NCBI GenBank assembly: GCA_002798255.1
Contig: NWQQ01000018.1
Span: 1-64,000, forward strand
Source: Lysobacteraceae bacterium NML95-0200
GTDB lineage: Bacteria > Pseudomonadota > Gammaproteobacteria > Xanthomonadales > Xanthomonadaceae
Length of the DNA: 64,000 bases
Reading direction: 5' to 3'
The notes under the pieces were generated by a model that made no database searches, was not told where the DNA came from, and saw only the letters and a list, made by a program, of their open reading frames with translations. Position 1 is the stretch's first letter. Each line of letters opens with the position of its first letter. A program made the position numbers and the translations under genes. Below are positions 34,372 to 44,043 of this stretch, in pieces.

Positions 34372-34753
34372 GGTGGGTAAAGCGTATGGGGAGGCGGCCA
34401 TTATCGCGGTTGGCAGGTGAATGCGTCCATTCGCGATGCTCTCTGAGCCTGATGAGTCAAGCAATTTGCTTTCGGTAGTGTTTCAGTGCCGGGATTGCGC
34501 CCGGCAGCGCACCCACTTTCTTTCAAAAAGAAAGCGGGCAAAGAAACTGCCCTGGCTGACGCGCTTCGCTATGCGAAGTCCCCTGCGTTCCTCGCGCCCA
34601 ATGGCGGCAGGGCAAACTCGCTTGCACTCAAACATGCCCTGCCTTCTTCCATTGGTCGCTGCGGTACTCGGCGCGCCAGAACAGGGCAAAAATCAACAGC
34701 AGCTGCACTACCATTCGCGGCCAGTGGCAATGAAAGCTCTATAATCCCCCGCC
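34372..34753. other. Intergenic region with several inverted repeats between nudJ and clpS
   Basis: No credible gene lies here, although open frames exist on both strands. Three perfect or near-perfect stems are clustered. CCC-A-CTTTCTTT pairs with AAAGAAAG-C-GGG (34512-34538). CTTCGC pairs with GCGAAG (34564-34578). GGCAGGGC (34606-34613) pairs with GCCCTGCC (34636-34643). The block 34500-34700 looks like a dispersed intergenic repeat element, but no second copy occurs in this window. Confidence 0.5.
34740..34745 (+). promoter_or_regulatory. Consensus -10 box of clpS, leaderless arrangement
   Basis: TATAAT lies 8 bases before the clpS ATG at 34754, so transcription should begin at or within a base or two of the start codon. 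There is no Shine-Dalgarno. No good -35 is seen at the matching distance. Confidence 0.5.
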
Positions 34754-35077
34754 ATGTCAGGTCATGAACACGAGCGCGAGCACCATCACGGCACCACGGT
34801 AGAGGCTGCGCCGCCGCGGCTTGAGCGCCCGCCGATGTACACCGTGATGCTGCTCAATGACGATTACACACCGATGGATTTCGTGGTGGACGTGCTGATG
34901 CGCTATTTCGGCATGGGCGAGGAACAAGCCACCCAGGTGATGCTGCATGTGCATACCCGTGGGCGTGGCATTTGCGGGGTGTATAGCCGGGAAGTGGCCG
35001 AAACCAAGGTGGCACAGGTGAACGGATTTGCACGCAAGCACCAGCACCCGCTTCTGTGCGCAATGGAAAAAGCCTAG
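34754..35077 (+). CDS. clpS: ATP-dependent Clp protease adaptor ClpS
   Basis: A 107-residue protein with a His/Glu-rich N-terminal tail and a core with [20 protein letters not shown]. The residues that bind N-degrons (the NDDYTPM loop and the [10 protein letters not shown] helix end) are present. It delivers N-end-rule substrates to ClpAP. The stop is 45 bases before clpA, the usual partner. Confidence 0.95.
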   Translation: MSGHEHEREHHHGTTVEAAPPRLERPPMYTVMLLNDDYTPMDFVVDVLMRYFGMGEEQATQVMLHVHTRGRGICGVYSREVAETKVAQVNGFARKHQHPLLCAMEKA

Positions 35078-35122
35078 GTTCGTCCCCATATCGCAGCTTG
35101 AGCGATTAGCAGGATTACCGCC

Positions 35123-37402
35123 ATGTTTTCCAAGGAACTTGAACAAAGCATCCACCGTTCGTACCAGCTTGCACGCCTGGCACGTCATGAATTCATGACA
35201 GTCGAGCACTTGCTGCTGGCCTTGCTGGAGGATGCCGATGCACGCGAAGTGCTCAATGCCTGTGCGGCGGACTATGCCCGGTTGCGCACCGAGCTTGAGC
35301 GCGCCATCGGTGAGTCGGTGGCGGTGCTGCCCGGTGATGATGGCCGCGATACCCAGCCGACACTGGGCTTTCAGCGGGTCTTGCAGCGCGCGGTGTATCA
35401 CGTGCAGTCATCGGGCAAAAAGGAAGTCACCGGCGCCAATGTGCTGGTGTCGATTTTTGGCGAGAAGGATTCGCTGGCGGCATACCTGCTTGACCAGCAG
35501 GACATTACCCGGCTGGATGTGGTGAATTTCATTTCGCATGGCGTTTCCAAGCTGGAATCTGGCGAGCCGGTCAGCGTTGGCGAGGAAGCGCCGCCTGCCC
35601 AGTCCGAAAAAGCCTCCAAATCCGACCCGCTTGGCGAATACACCACCGACCTCAACCAGGCTGCGCGCGAGGGCCGGATTGACCCACTGGTGGGGCGTGG
35701 CGAAGAAATCGAACGCACCATCCAAGTGCTATGCCGTCGCCGCAAGAACAACCCGCTGTATGTGGGCGAGGCCGGTGTCGGCAAGACCGCGCTGGCCGAA
35801 GGGCTGGCCAGGCGCATTGTCGAAGGCCAGGTGCCTGAAGTTTTGCAAGACGCCCAGGTGTATGCGCTGGACATGGGCGCGTTGCTGGCTGGCAGCAAAT
35901 ATCGTGGCGATTTTGAAAAACGCCTGAAAGCGGTATTGAAGGCGCTGAAAGAAGTGCCGAACTCCATCCTGTTCATCGACGAAATCCATACCATCATCGG
36001 CGCTGGTGCCACCAGTGGTGGCACCATGGATGCCAGCAATCTCATCAAGCCGGTGCTGGCTTCGGGCGAGCTGCGCTGCATTGGCTCCACCACCTTCCAG
36101 GAATATCGCGGCATCTTTGAAAAAGACCGTGCGCTGGCGCGGCGCTTCCAGAAAATCGACGTGGTCGAGCCGACCGTCGGAGAGGCGGTAGAAATCCTGC
36201 GCGGGCTGGCTGCAAAGTACGAAGAACACCATGCGGTGCGCTATGCCGAAGATGCCATCCAGGCTGCGGTGGACTTGTCGGTCAAGCATATTCCCGACCG
36301 GCTGCTGCCGGACAAGGCGATTGATGTCATCGACGAGGCCGGTGCCCGGCAGCGGTTGCTGGACGAGGACAAGCGCAAGCAACTGATTGATGTCGAGGAA
36401 ATCGAGGCGATTGTCGCCAAGATGGCGCGTATCCCGGCACGACAGGTCAGCGCCAGCGACAAGGATGTGCTCAAAAATCTGGAGCGCAATTTGAAGATGG
36501 TGATTTTTGGCCAGGATCCGGCCATCGAATCACTGGCTTCGGCTATCAAGCTCTCGCGCTCCGGGCTTGGCAACCCGGACAAGCCCATCGGCAGCTTCCT
36601 GTTTGCCGGGCCCACCGGCGTGGGTAAAACCGAAGTCACCCGGCAGTTGGCAATGCAGCTGGGCATCGAGCTGGTGCGCTTTGACATGAGCGAATATATG
36701 GAGGCGCACTCGGTTAGCCGCCTGATCGGCGCACCGCCGGGCTATGTCGGCCACGACCAGGGCGGGCTTTTGACCGAGAAAATCACCAAAACCCCGCATT
36801 GCGTCCTGCTGCTGGATGAGGTGGAAAAAGCCCACCCGGACATTTTCAATATCCTGCTGCAAGTGATGGATCGCGGTGCGCTGACCGATACCAATGGCCG
36901 TGAAGCCAACTTCCGCAACGTGATTGTGGTAATGACCACCAATGCCGGGGCAAGTCAGGCCGCGCGGCGCAGCATCGGCTTTACCCGTCAGGATCACTCA
37001 AGCGATGCGATGGAGGTGATTCGCAACAGCTTCAGCCCTGAGTTCCGCAACCGTCTGGATGCCATCGTGCAATTCCAGCCGCTGGGCTTTGAACATATCC
37101 TGCGGGTGGTGGACAAGTTCCTGATTGAGCTGGAAACCCGCTTGCACGAAAAACAGGTGGTGCTCTCGGCCACCGCCGAGGCGCGCGAATGGCTGGCGAA
37201 AAATGGCTTCGACCCATTGATGGGCGCAAGGCCGATGGCAAGAGTGATTCAGAACAAGGTCAAGCGCCTTCTGGCCGACGAAATCCTGTTTGGCCGCCTT
37301 GCCCGCGGCGGCCGCGTGGAAATCGGCGTGAAAGAAGACGAACTTGCCGTCGATATCCAGCCTGCCGAACAATCGGCTGAAGCTGCCCCGGTACTGGGCT
37401 GA
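35123..37402 (+). CDS. clpA: ATP-dependent Clp protease ATP-binding subunit ClpA
   Basis: A 759-residue AAA+ unfoldase. The N-terminal ClpS-binding domain (1-145) starts MFSKELEQSIHRSYQLAR. The first AAA module has Walker A GEAGVGKTAL and Walker B ILFIDEIHT. The second has Walker A GPTGVGKTEVT and Walker B LLLDEVEKAH. There is no long middle domain, so it is ClpA and not ClpB. It threads substrates into ClpP. AGGA lies 9 bases before the ATG. Confidence 0.96.
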   Translation: MFSKELEQSIHRSYQLARLARHEFMTVEHLLLALLEDADAREVLNACAADYARLRTELERAIGESVAVLPGDDGRDTQPTLGFQRVLQRAVYHVQSSGKKEVTGANVLVSIFGEKDSLAAYLLDQQDITRLDVVNFISHGVSKLESGEPVSVGEEAPPAQSEKASKSDPLGEYTTDLNQAAREGRIDPLVGRGEEIERTIQVLCRRRKNNPLYVGEAGVGKTALAEGLARRIVEGQVPEVLQDAQVYALDMGALLAGSKYRGDFEKRLKAVLKALKEVPNSILFIDEIHTIIGAGATSGGTMDASNLIKPVLASGELRCIGSTTFQEYRGIFEKDRALARRFQKIDVVEPTVGEAVEILRGLAAKYEEHHAVRYAEDAIQAAVDLSVKHIPDRLLPDKAIDVIDEAGARQRLLDEDKRKQLIDVEEIEAIVAKMARIPARQVSASDKDVLKNLERNLKMVIFGQDPAIESLASAIKLSRSGLGNPDKPIGSFLFAGPTGVGKTEVTRQLAMQLGIELVRFDMSEYMEAHSVSRLIGAPPGYVGHDQGGLLTEKITKTPHCVLLLDEVEKAHPDIFNILLQVMDRGALTDTNGREANFRNVIVVMTTNAGASQAARRSIGFTRQDHSSDAMEVIRNSFSPEFRNRLDAIVQFQPLGFEHILRVVDKFLIELETRLHEKQVVLSATAEAREWLAKNGFDPLMGARPMARVIQNKVKRLLADEILFGRLARGGRVEIGVKEDELAVDIQPAEQSAEAAPVLG

Positions 37403-37408
37403 AAAACA

Positions 37409-37432
37409 CAGGGCGGGCATTGACCCACCCTG
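37409..37432 (+). terminator. Imperfect hairpin after clpA
   Basis: CAGGG-C-GGG pairs with CCC-A-CCCTG around a six-base loop, 7 bases after the clpA stop. There is no U-run, so termination is uncertain. Confidence 0.45.
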
Positions 37433-37457
37433 AAACTCAAAAAATCTTGTCAGCCGA

Positions 37458-37892
37458 TCATTCGCGGCGCTGCCAGGTGGCGGTGCGACAGAACGGCCCC
37501 TTGCAGCCGGTCACCCGCAGCCGGGTGCCGTTTTCAGCGACCTCGACCGAGCGCACCCGGAAGGTATCGCCGGTAGAGGGTTTGAGGCCGTTGCCACCGC
37601 CCCAGCTGCCATTCTCGTTGCGGATATTCCAGAGTACCGGCATGCCGATGATGGACTTGCCCTTGTTGCTGCCGCTGCACTTGCTGCAGGTCGGCGGCGC
37701 GGCAATGTTCTCCACGATTCTGGCTGCCAGTGTGCCGTTCTGCGCCGGGTAGATTTCCACCACGGTCATGGCTCTGCCGGTTTCATCATCCAGCGTGGTC
37801 CACTTGCCAAGCAGCGGATTATTGCTTTGCGCCGTGCTGGCAAAGGGCAGGGCAGCCAATACCAAGGCCAGAGTAAAAAGTGATTTGCGCAT
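37458..37892 (-). CDS. DUF2147 family secreted protein
   Basis: A 144-residue protein with a signal peptide (1-21, ending ASTAQS). The DUF2147 core has LLGKWTTLDDETGRAMTVVEIY, SKCSGSNKGKSIIGMPVLWN and a late LRVTGCKGPFCRTATW. These are small lipocalin-like periplasmic proteins of unknown role. Four cysteines could form two disulfides. GGAG lies 9 bases before the ATG. It is convergent with clpA. Confidence 0.85.
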   Translation of the reverse strand: MRKSLFTLALVLAALPFASTAQSNNPLLGKWTTLDDETGRAMTVVEIYPAQNGTLAARIVENIAAPPTCSKCSGSNKGKSIIGMPVLWNIRNENGSWGGGNGLKPSTGDTFRVRSVEVAENGTRLRVTGCKGPFCRTATWQRRE

Positions 37893-37979
37893 GGGGGTTC
37901 TCCGTTAGACAGCACAAGGCCGCCTTATAGCCAGTCTTTTATGCTTTGTGAAAGCTGCGGTGCAGCATGTGAAGTGGAT

Positions 37980-39212
37980 TCAGCCAGCCAAAAGCTCGGC
38001 AACCGCCTTGCGGTAATTGACGACGATTGTTTCCCGGGCGATATGCACGCCATCGCGCACTAACACCTTGTCTGCCATTTGCACGGTCTTGATGGCATTG
38101 CGGTTGCCGGCGAACAGCCAGCGGTCGGCAATGTCCTGTTCGGTTGCGCCAATCAATGCCGGGATGTCCGCATCCAGCTCAATATGGTCATCGCAGGCGA
38201 AAAAGCCGGTGGAGCTGGCGGCGCTTTCCCACACGCCTTGCAGCAGGGTCTGGCCGACGCTTGGGCATTCAAGGCTTGAGGCGATATTGCGGCGCTGGCG
38301 AATCAGCCGCTGGCCGTATTCCAGCCAGCGCAATTCTTCCACGGGCGATACCGAAACATGCGAATCCGAACCCACGCCCCAGCGACCACCGGCATCCAGA
38401 TAGTCGCGCAGCGGGAACAGGCCATCGCCCAGATTGGCTTCGGTGGTGGTGCAAATCGCCACCACCGCCTGGCTTTGCGCAATGGCAGAGACTTCCGCAG
38501 CATTGAGATGGGTGGCATGCACCAGGGTCCAGTGCTGGTCAACTTCGGCATTGTCCAGCAACCACTGCACCGGCCGCGCGCCGCGCAGGGCCAGGCATTC
38601 ATCCACCTCGGCCTGCTGCTCGGCGATATGGATATGCACCGGGGTCTGGCGCGGCAGTGCGGCCAGCACTTCGCGCATGGCATCAGGCGCGACCGCGCGC
38701 AGGCTGTGCAGTGCGCAGCCGACCCGCAGCATCGGGTTCTGCTGTGTGTGCAGGTGATGGAACAGGCGCAGATAGGCTTCCAGCGTGTGGCCGAAACGGC
38801 GCTGGCGCTCGGAAAGCGCGCGCCCATCGAAGCCGCCCTGCATATACAGTACCGGCAGCAGTGTGAGGCGAATGCCGGTTTGCTGGGCAGCCTCAATCAG
38901 CGCCTGTGACATCGCCGCAGGCTCTGCATACGGGCGGCCATCCAGGTCATGGTGCAGATAGTGGAACTCGCAAACGCGGGTAAAGCCCGCCTCCAGCATT
39001 TCCACATACAACTGCGCCGCGACAGCGCGCAAATGTTCTGGTGAAAAGCGTGCAGCCATGGCGTACATGGTTTCGCGCCAGGTCCAGAAGGAATCATTTG
39101 GATCGCCCTGACGCTCGGCCATCCCGGCCATGGCGCGTTGAAATGCGTGCGAATGCAGGTTGGCGATGCCTGGCAGGTGCCAGCGGTTTTGCTGATAGCG
39201 GATACTGTTCAT
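37980..39212 (-). CDS. hutF: Formimidoylglutamate deiminase
   Basis: A 410-residue amidohydrolase. Metal ligands are in NLHSHAFQRAMAG, a middle His in HIHIAEQ, and the late SDSHVSVSPVEELRWLEYGQRL that is typical of HutF. It converts N-formimino-glutamate to N-formylglutamate in histidine breakdown, the five-step route using HutF and HutG. It diverges from hutI with only 28 bases between the start codons. ATG 39212 directly follows AAAAGG. Confidence 0.93.
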   Translation of the reverse strand: MNSIRYQQNRWHLPGIANLHSHAFQRAMAGMAERQGDPNDSFWTWRETMYAMAARFSPEHLRAVAAQLYVEMLEAGFTRVCEFHYLHHDLDGRPYAEPAAMSQALIEAAQQTGIRLTLLPVLYMQGGFDGRALSERQRRFGHTLEAYLRLFHHLHTQQNPMLRVGCALHSLRAVAPDAMREVLAALPRQTPVHIHIAEQQAEVDECLALRGARPVQWLLDNAEVDQHWTLVHATHLNAAEVSAIAQSQAVVAICTTTEANLGDGLFPLRDYLDAGGRWGVGSDSHVSVSPVEELRWLEYGQRLIRQRRNIASSLECPSVGQTLLQGVWESAASSTGFFACDDHIELDADIPALIGATEQDIADRWLFAGNRNAIKTVQMADKVLVRDGVHIARETIVVNYRKAVAELLAG

Positions 39213-39240
39213 CCTTTTATTCTCGCTCAAACCCAATCCA

Positions 39241-40464
39241 ATGACGATGGACAACTCCCAATCCGATGGCCTGCTGCTCGGCCCCACCCTGGTCACACTG
39301 GATGCCGAAAATGGTTATGGCCTGATTGAAGATGGCGCACTGGCCTGGCGTGATGGCGTTCTCACCCATGTGGGCAAGCGTGATGAGTTGCCCGAAGACT
39401 TCATCGAAAGCTTCGATGTGGTGCTGGAAACCACAGGGCTAGTCACGCCGGGGCTTATCGACTGCCATACCCATGTGGTGTTCGCCGCCAACCGCGCCGC
39501 CGAATTTGAAATGCGCCTGCAAGGCCGCAGCTATGAAGAAATCGCCCGCGCAGGTGGCGGCATCATCTCCAGCGTCAAGGCCGTGCGCGCAGCCAGCCCC
39601 GAGGCCTTGCTGGCCGAGAGCCTGCCGCGGGTGCGCGCCTTGATGGCCGATGGCCTGACCACCCTGGAAATCAAGTCCGGCTACGGGCTGGATCTGGACA
39701 ACGAGCGCAAGATGCTGCAAGTGGCCCGCGCCATTGGCGAGGTCTGCGGCATCAGCGTGCGCACCACCTATCTGGCCGCCCATGCACTGCCGCCGGAATA
39801 TCAGGGCCGCGCCGATGAATATATCGACCGGGTGATTGAATGGATGCCCATTTTGCAGGCCGGAGGCCTGATTGATGCGGTGGATGCGTTCTGCGAAGGC
39901 ATCGGCTTTTCGCCCGAGCAAACCCGGCGCCTGTTCAGCGCCGCACGCACGCTGGGCTTGCCAGTCAAACTACACGCTGACCAATTGAGCGATTTGAATG
40001 GTGCGGCGATTGCGGCGGAGTTTGGCGGCCTTTCCGCCGACCATATCGAATACACCAGCGCCGCCAGCGTGGAGGCGATGCGTGAGGCCGGCACCGTGGC
40101 GGTGCTGCTACCCGGCGCCTTCCATGTCCTGCGTGAAACCAAACTGCCACCGATTGCCGATTTGCGCAAAGCGGGCGTGCCGATGGCCGTCTCCACCGAC
40201 TGCAACCCCGGCACCTCGCCACTGCTGTCACTGCGTCAGGCGATGCAGCTTGCCTGCACGCATTTTCGCCTGACGCCTGAAGAAGCCCTGCGTGGCGCAA
40301 GTATTGAAGCTGCCCGTGCCCTGGGGCTTTCTGACCGTGGCCGCTTGCGGGTCGGCATGCGCGCCGACTTTGCCCTGTGGCGCGCCCAGCACCCGGCCGA
40401 GCTGTGCTACTGGCTGGGCGGCGAGCTGTGTCAGGCAACATATGCTGCGGGTGTGAGACTTTGA
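39241..40464 (+). CDS. hutI: Imidazolonepropionase
   Basis: A 407-residue amidohydrolase with the metal motif DCHTHVVFAANRAAEFEMR, the substrate loop AGGGIISSVKAVR, KLHADQLSD and STDCNPGTSP. It opens the ring of imidazolone-5-propionate to give the HutF substrate. Two start codons (39241 and 39247) are possible; neither has a clear Shine-Dalgarno. hutH and hutU are not in the window. Confidence 0.94.
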   Translation: MTMDNSQSDGLLLGPTLVTLDAENGYGLIEDGALAWRDGVLTHVGKRDELPEDFIESFDVVLETTGLVTPGLIDCHTHVVFAANRAAEFEMRLQGRSYEEIARAGGGIISSVKAVRAASPEALLAESLPRVRALMADGLTTLEIKSGYGLDLDNERKMLQVARAIGEVCGISVRTTYLAAHALPPEYQGRADEYIDRVIEWMPILQAGGLIDAVDAFCEGIGFSPEQTRRLFSAARTLGLPVKLHADQLSDLNGAAIAAEFGGLSADHIEYTSAASVEAMREAGTVAVLLPGAFHVLRETKLPPIADLRKAGVPMAVSTDCNPGTSPLLSLRQAMQLACTHFRLTPEEALRGASIEAARALGLSDRGRLRVGMRADFALWRAQHPAELCYWLGGELCQATYAAGVRL

Positions 40465-40541
40465 AGCAGCGTGCAGAAAACCGGACTGGCGCTACGCGCC
40501 ACCAGCGTGCAATTGCCGAGCTGTTGGCAAGGTGACAAGGC

Positions 40542-41711
40542 TTAACCCAGCGCTGCGGCCAAGTCCTGCCACAGGTCATCGACATGTTCGATGCCGACCG
40601 ACAGCCGCAGCAGTCCGGCCGTGATGCCATGCTGCTGCTGTACCTTCTCGTCCACCACGCGATGGGTAAGCCCTGCTGGATGCTGGATCAGGCTGTCCAC
40701 TGAGCCCAGGCTCACGGCCGGGGTAATCAGCTGCACCTTGCGCATCACCTGGCTGGCCGCTTCAAAGCCGCCATGCAGCTCGAAGGCCATCAGGCTGCCC
40801 GAGCCTTGCATCTGGCTTTGCACAAGTGCGGCGTTTTTGACCGTGCCAAGCCCCGGGTAATGCACGGCCTTGATGGCAGGGTGCTGCGCTAGCCGCTCGG
40901 CGAGTGTCTTGGCATTGGCTTCGGCCTGCCGTACCCGCAACTCCAGCGTGGGCAGGCCGCGATGCAGCAGATAGGCCGCCAGCGGATGCAGCAGGGCGCC
41001 AGTCGCGGCGCGTACCGTGCGCAGCGCGGCAGCATCGGCCTCATTGCAGCACACCACGCCGGCGATGACATCGCCATGACCTGCCAGAAACTTGGTGGCG
41101 CTGTGCAGGACAAAGCGCGCGCCCAGCCGTGCAGGCAATTGCAGTACCGGCGTGGCAAAGGTGGAATCCACCAGCACCGGCACTTCGCCTGCGGCCTTGA
41201 CCACTGCGGCGATATCCACCAAGTCAAGGGTTGGATTGGCCGGGGTTTCGATGATGATGAGCGAAGTCTCTGCGCGCTTTTTCGCTTCGATTTCGCAAGG
41301 CTCGACAAACTCCACCTCAATGCCCAAAAGGCCGCTGGCAAGCAGATGGTCGGAGGTGCCATACAGCGGGCGTACTGCCAGCATATGACGGCCGTGGGCG
41401 GCTTGCGCCAGCAGTACGGCAGTCAAGGCCGCCATCCCCGAGGCATAGGCAACACAGGCTTCGGTTTCCTCAAGCTCTGCCAGGGCGCGCTCGGTACGGG
41501 CGACGGTGGGATTGCAAAGCCGGGCATAAATCGGGTTGCTGGCACTGGCTGCGCCGGCGACCAGCGCATCGAAACTTTCCGTGCCGCTGGCCAAATCCTG
41601 CAGCGGATAAGTGGTGGACAAATCCAGTGGCGGGGCATGTACGCATAGCGAGGAAAAATCTTCCCGGCCTGCATGCGTGGCGCGTGTGGCAAAGCGCTGT
41701 GGTTTGGACAT
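40542..41711 (-). CDS. PLP-dependent transsulfuration enzyme (cystathionine gamma-synthase / methionine gamma-lyase family)
   Basis: A 389-residue Cys/Met metabolism PLP enzyme. The Lys aldimine is in LHSATKFLAGHGDVIAG. Other motifs are the IYARLCNPTVARTERALAEL segment, ASGMAALTAVL for phosphate binding, YGTSDHL with the ring-stacking Tyr, and the C-terminal RLSVGIEHVDDLWQDL. Sequence alone does not separate gamma-synthase, beta-lyase and gamma-lyase activity. The gene is single and diverges from the transglycosylase gene. Confidence 0.85.
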   Translation of the reverse strand: MSKPQRFATRATHAGREDFSSLCVHAPPLDLSTTYPLQDLASGTESFDALVAGAASASNPIYARLCNPTVARTERALAELEETEACVAYASGMAALTAVLLAQAAHGRHMLAVRPLYGTSDHLLASGLLGIEVEFVEPCEIEAKKRAETSLIIIETPANPTLDLVDIAAVVKAAGEVPVLVDSTFATPVLQLPARLGARFVLHSATKFLAGHGDVIAGVVCCNEADAAALRTVRAATGALLHPLAAYLLHRGLPTLELRVRQAEANAKTLAERLAQHPAIKAVHYPGLGTVKNAALVQSQMQGSGSLMAFELHGGFEAASQVMRKVQLITPAVSLGSVDSLIQHPAGLTHRVVDEKVQQQHGITAGLLRLSVGIEHVDDLWQDLAAALG

Positions 41712-41853
41712 GAGGCAGACTCCATCGTGATGAGGACGACAGCACACCTTGCCAGTCTGCGCCGCTGAACGCCGCGATGCAATTGGTTGCGGCGCATTGG
41801 CCTTGTACTGCCATCGCTGGCATGATGGCGGGCTGTTTTTGGAAGGAAGTCCC

Positions 41854-43083
41854 ATGTCCCGTTTATGCCGTCATATTGCCCTTGCCGTGCTGTCTGGCTG
41901 GATGCCGCTGGCTGCTGCGCAGAGCACGCCGGTTGCGGCAAGTGCAGAAGAAGCCGCGCAGTTTTCGCGCTGCATGGCGAGCCTGAAACCTGCGGCTGCG
42001 GCTGCGGGCGTGAATGCAGCGACCTTCGAGCGCCATGCCATGCACATCACCCCGGACATGAGCGTGCTGCCGCTTTTGAACCGCCAGCCGGAGTTTTCCA
42101 CGCCGCTTTGGGACTATCTGGCGATGCTGGTGGATGCGCGCCGGGTGCGCGAAGGGCGCGAGCGGCTTGCCAGTCATGCCGACTTGCTGCGCCAGGTCGA
42201 GGCGCGTTACGGCGTTGACCCGGCCACCGTGGTCGCAGTCTGGGGCGTGGAAAGCGATTACGGGCAGAATTTTGGGCAGCGCTCGTTGCAGCAGTCACTG
42301 GGCACATTGGCCTGCTTTGGCCGCCGCCAGGCGTTTTTCCGCAGCGAGTTGTTCGAAGTGCTGAAAATCATCCAGCGCGGCGATGTGGCGCCGGCGGATT
42401 TGAAAGGCTCCTGGGCTGGGGCTTTTGGCCATACCCAGTTCATGCCTTCCACCTATAACCGCATTGCCGTGGATTTTGACGGCGATGGCCGCCGTGATTT
42501 GGTTGGCAATATTCCCGACGCGCTCGGCTCCACTGCCAATTATCTGCGCCGCTCGGGCTGGCGCAGCGGCCAGCCCTGGGGCTATGAAGTACGGCTGCCG
42601 CGTGGCTTCAATATGGCATTGGCGGGCAGAACCCAGCGCAAACCCTTGAGCCAATGGCAGGCGATGGGCATAGTCCGCATCGATGGCAAACCCATCAATC
42701 TACCTGCGGACACCCGCGCAGCGGTATTGGCGCCGACGGGTGTCAATGGCCCGGCGTTTATCGTTTTCAAAAACTACGACGCCATTTACAGCTATAACGC
42801 GGCCGAGAGCTATGCACTGGCGATTGCGCTGCTTGCCAATGCACTGCGCGGTGAGCCGGGACTGGTGCAGGCCTGGCCGACCGATGACCCCGGCCTTGGC
42901 CGTGACGAACGCATGGAACTGCAACGTCTGCTGCTGGCGCGCGGTCACGATATCGGCAAAGTGGATGGCATGTTGGGGCGTGCCAGCCGCGAAGCCATCA
43001 GCAAGGAACAAGCACGGCTTGGCTGGCCGCAAGATGGCCGGGCGGGTACAAAACTGCTGAAAGCCTTGCGCGAAGGGCGCTGA
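41854..43083 (+). CDS. Lytic murein transglycosylase, MltB type, with peptidoglycan-binding domain
   Basis: A 409-residue protein with a signal peptide (1-22). The SLT/MltB catalytic domain (about 35-330) has catalytic Glu133 in AVWGVESDYGQNFG, then GSWAGAFGHTQFMPSTY and VDFDGDGRRDL. A C-terminal peptidoglycan-binding domain 1 (about 345-405) has LQRLLLARGHDIGKVDGMLG. It cleaves murein glycan strands to 1,6-anhydro products. AAGGAAG lies 7 bases before ATG 41854. Confidence 0.9.
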   Translation: MSRLCRHIALAVLSGWMPLAAAQSTPVAASAEEAAQFSRCMASLKPAAAAAGVNAATFERHAMHITPDMSVLPLLNRQPEFSTPLWDYLAMLVDARRVREGRERLASHADLLRQVEARYGVDPATVVAVWGVESDYGQNFGQRSLQQSLGTLACFGRRQAFFRSELFEVLKIIQRGDVAPADLKGSWAGAFGHTQFMPSTYNRIAVDFDGDGRRDLVGNIPDALGSTANYLRRSGWRSGQPWGYEVRLPRGFNMALAGRTQRKPLSQWQAMGIVRIDGKPINLPADTRAAVLAPTGVNGPAFIVFKNYDAIYSYNAAESYALAIALLANALRGEPGLVQAWPTDDPGLGRDERMELQRLLLARGHDIGKVDGMLGRASREAISKEQARLGWPQDGRAGTKLLKALREGR

Positions 43084-43106
43084 TAGCAAGGGCTGCGCAG
43101 TGGTTT

Positions 43107-43970
43107 TCAGCCGCTACTGCGCGTGGCCCTTTGCACGCCGATGATGGCCGCAAGTATCAGTACAAAGCCGAGGATGCCTTTGCCGTCCAGGGTTTGACCA
43201 AGCAGCAGCCAGCCCAGCACGAAAGCGCAGACCGGGCTCAACAGGCCAAGGGAAGCGACCAGGGCAGAGGGCAGGCGACGCAGGCCACGGAAGAACAGCA
43301 GATAGGCCAGTACCGAGCTGAACAGGCACAGGTACAGGTAGCCGCCGACGTTTTGCCAAGTCAATTGCTGCGGCAGGGGTTCGGTAAGCAGTGCCACCGG
43401 CAGCAACATCGTACCGCCCAGCAGCAACTGCCAGCCGGTAAAGGCCAGCACCGGCAGCGTGCTTTGCCAGTGTTTGGAGAAATACAGCCCCAATGCCACA
43501 GCAGCGGCGCCCGTCAGGGCGGCGGCAATGCCAAGGCCATCAAACGCCGCTTTGGGCGAATGCACCAATAACGCCACACCGGCAATCCCCACGATGGCCG
43601 AGCCCCAGGCCAGCCGCGAGGGGGCTTGCTTGCCCAGCAGCCAGCCCAGCGCCAGCACCATCAAGACTTGCGTGGCAGTGAGGATGGCGGCCACACCGCC
43701 CGGCAGGCGGTAGGCAGAAACGAACAACATGCCCTGAAACCAGGCGATATTGAAAAACGCCAGCAGCGCCAGCCTTGGCCATTCGCCGCGCGCGGGCAGG
43801 TGGCGGGCAAACAGCAGCAGCAAGATGCCTGCGGGCAGGCAGCGCAGCACGGCGGCGGTAAATGGGCGGTCGGCGGGCAAAAACGCCACCGTCACCCAGT
43901 AGGTCGAGCCCCAGATCAGTGGAGCCAGGGCTGAAAGCGCGATATCACGGGTAGGGGGTGGGGATGACAT
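43107..43970 (-). CDS. EamA/DMT-family transporter
   Basis: A 287-residue protein with ten predicted transmembrane helices in two EamA repeats (first about 10-140, starting PLIWGSTYWVTVAFLPADRP; second about 150-285). This is the RhaT/YedA-like drug/metabolite exporter pattern. The substrate is unknown. It diverges from recC with 73 bases between starts. Confidence 0.88.
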   Translation of the reverse strand: MSSPPPTRDIALSALAPLIWGSTYWVTVAFLPADRPFTAAVLRCLPAGILLLLFARHLPARGEWPRLALLAFFNIAWFQGMLFVSAYRLPGGVAAILTATQVLMVLALGWLLGKQAPSRLAWGSAIVGIAGVALLVHSPKAAFDGLGIAAALTGAAAVALGLYFSKHWQSTLPVLAFTGWQLLLGGTMLLPVALLTEPLPQQLTWQNVGGYLYLCLFSSVLAYLLFFRGLRRLPSALVASLGLLSPVCAFVLGWLLLGQTLDGKGILGFVLILAAIIGVQRATRSSG

Positions 43971-44043
43971 GAAGTGATGGGTTGGAAACTCTGGCCAGTT
44001 TAAATCGCAGGATTTGCGACAGGCTTGCGGCATCATTATCAGC

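Noticed and set aside
34421-34744. A 107-codon open frame in the nudJ-clpS gap
   Set aside because: It crosses several inverted repeats, has no ribosome site or known domain, and competes with frames on the same stretch.
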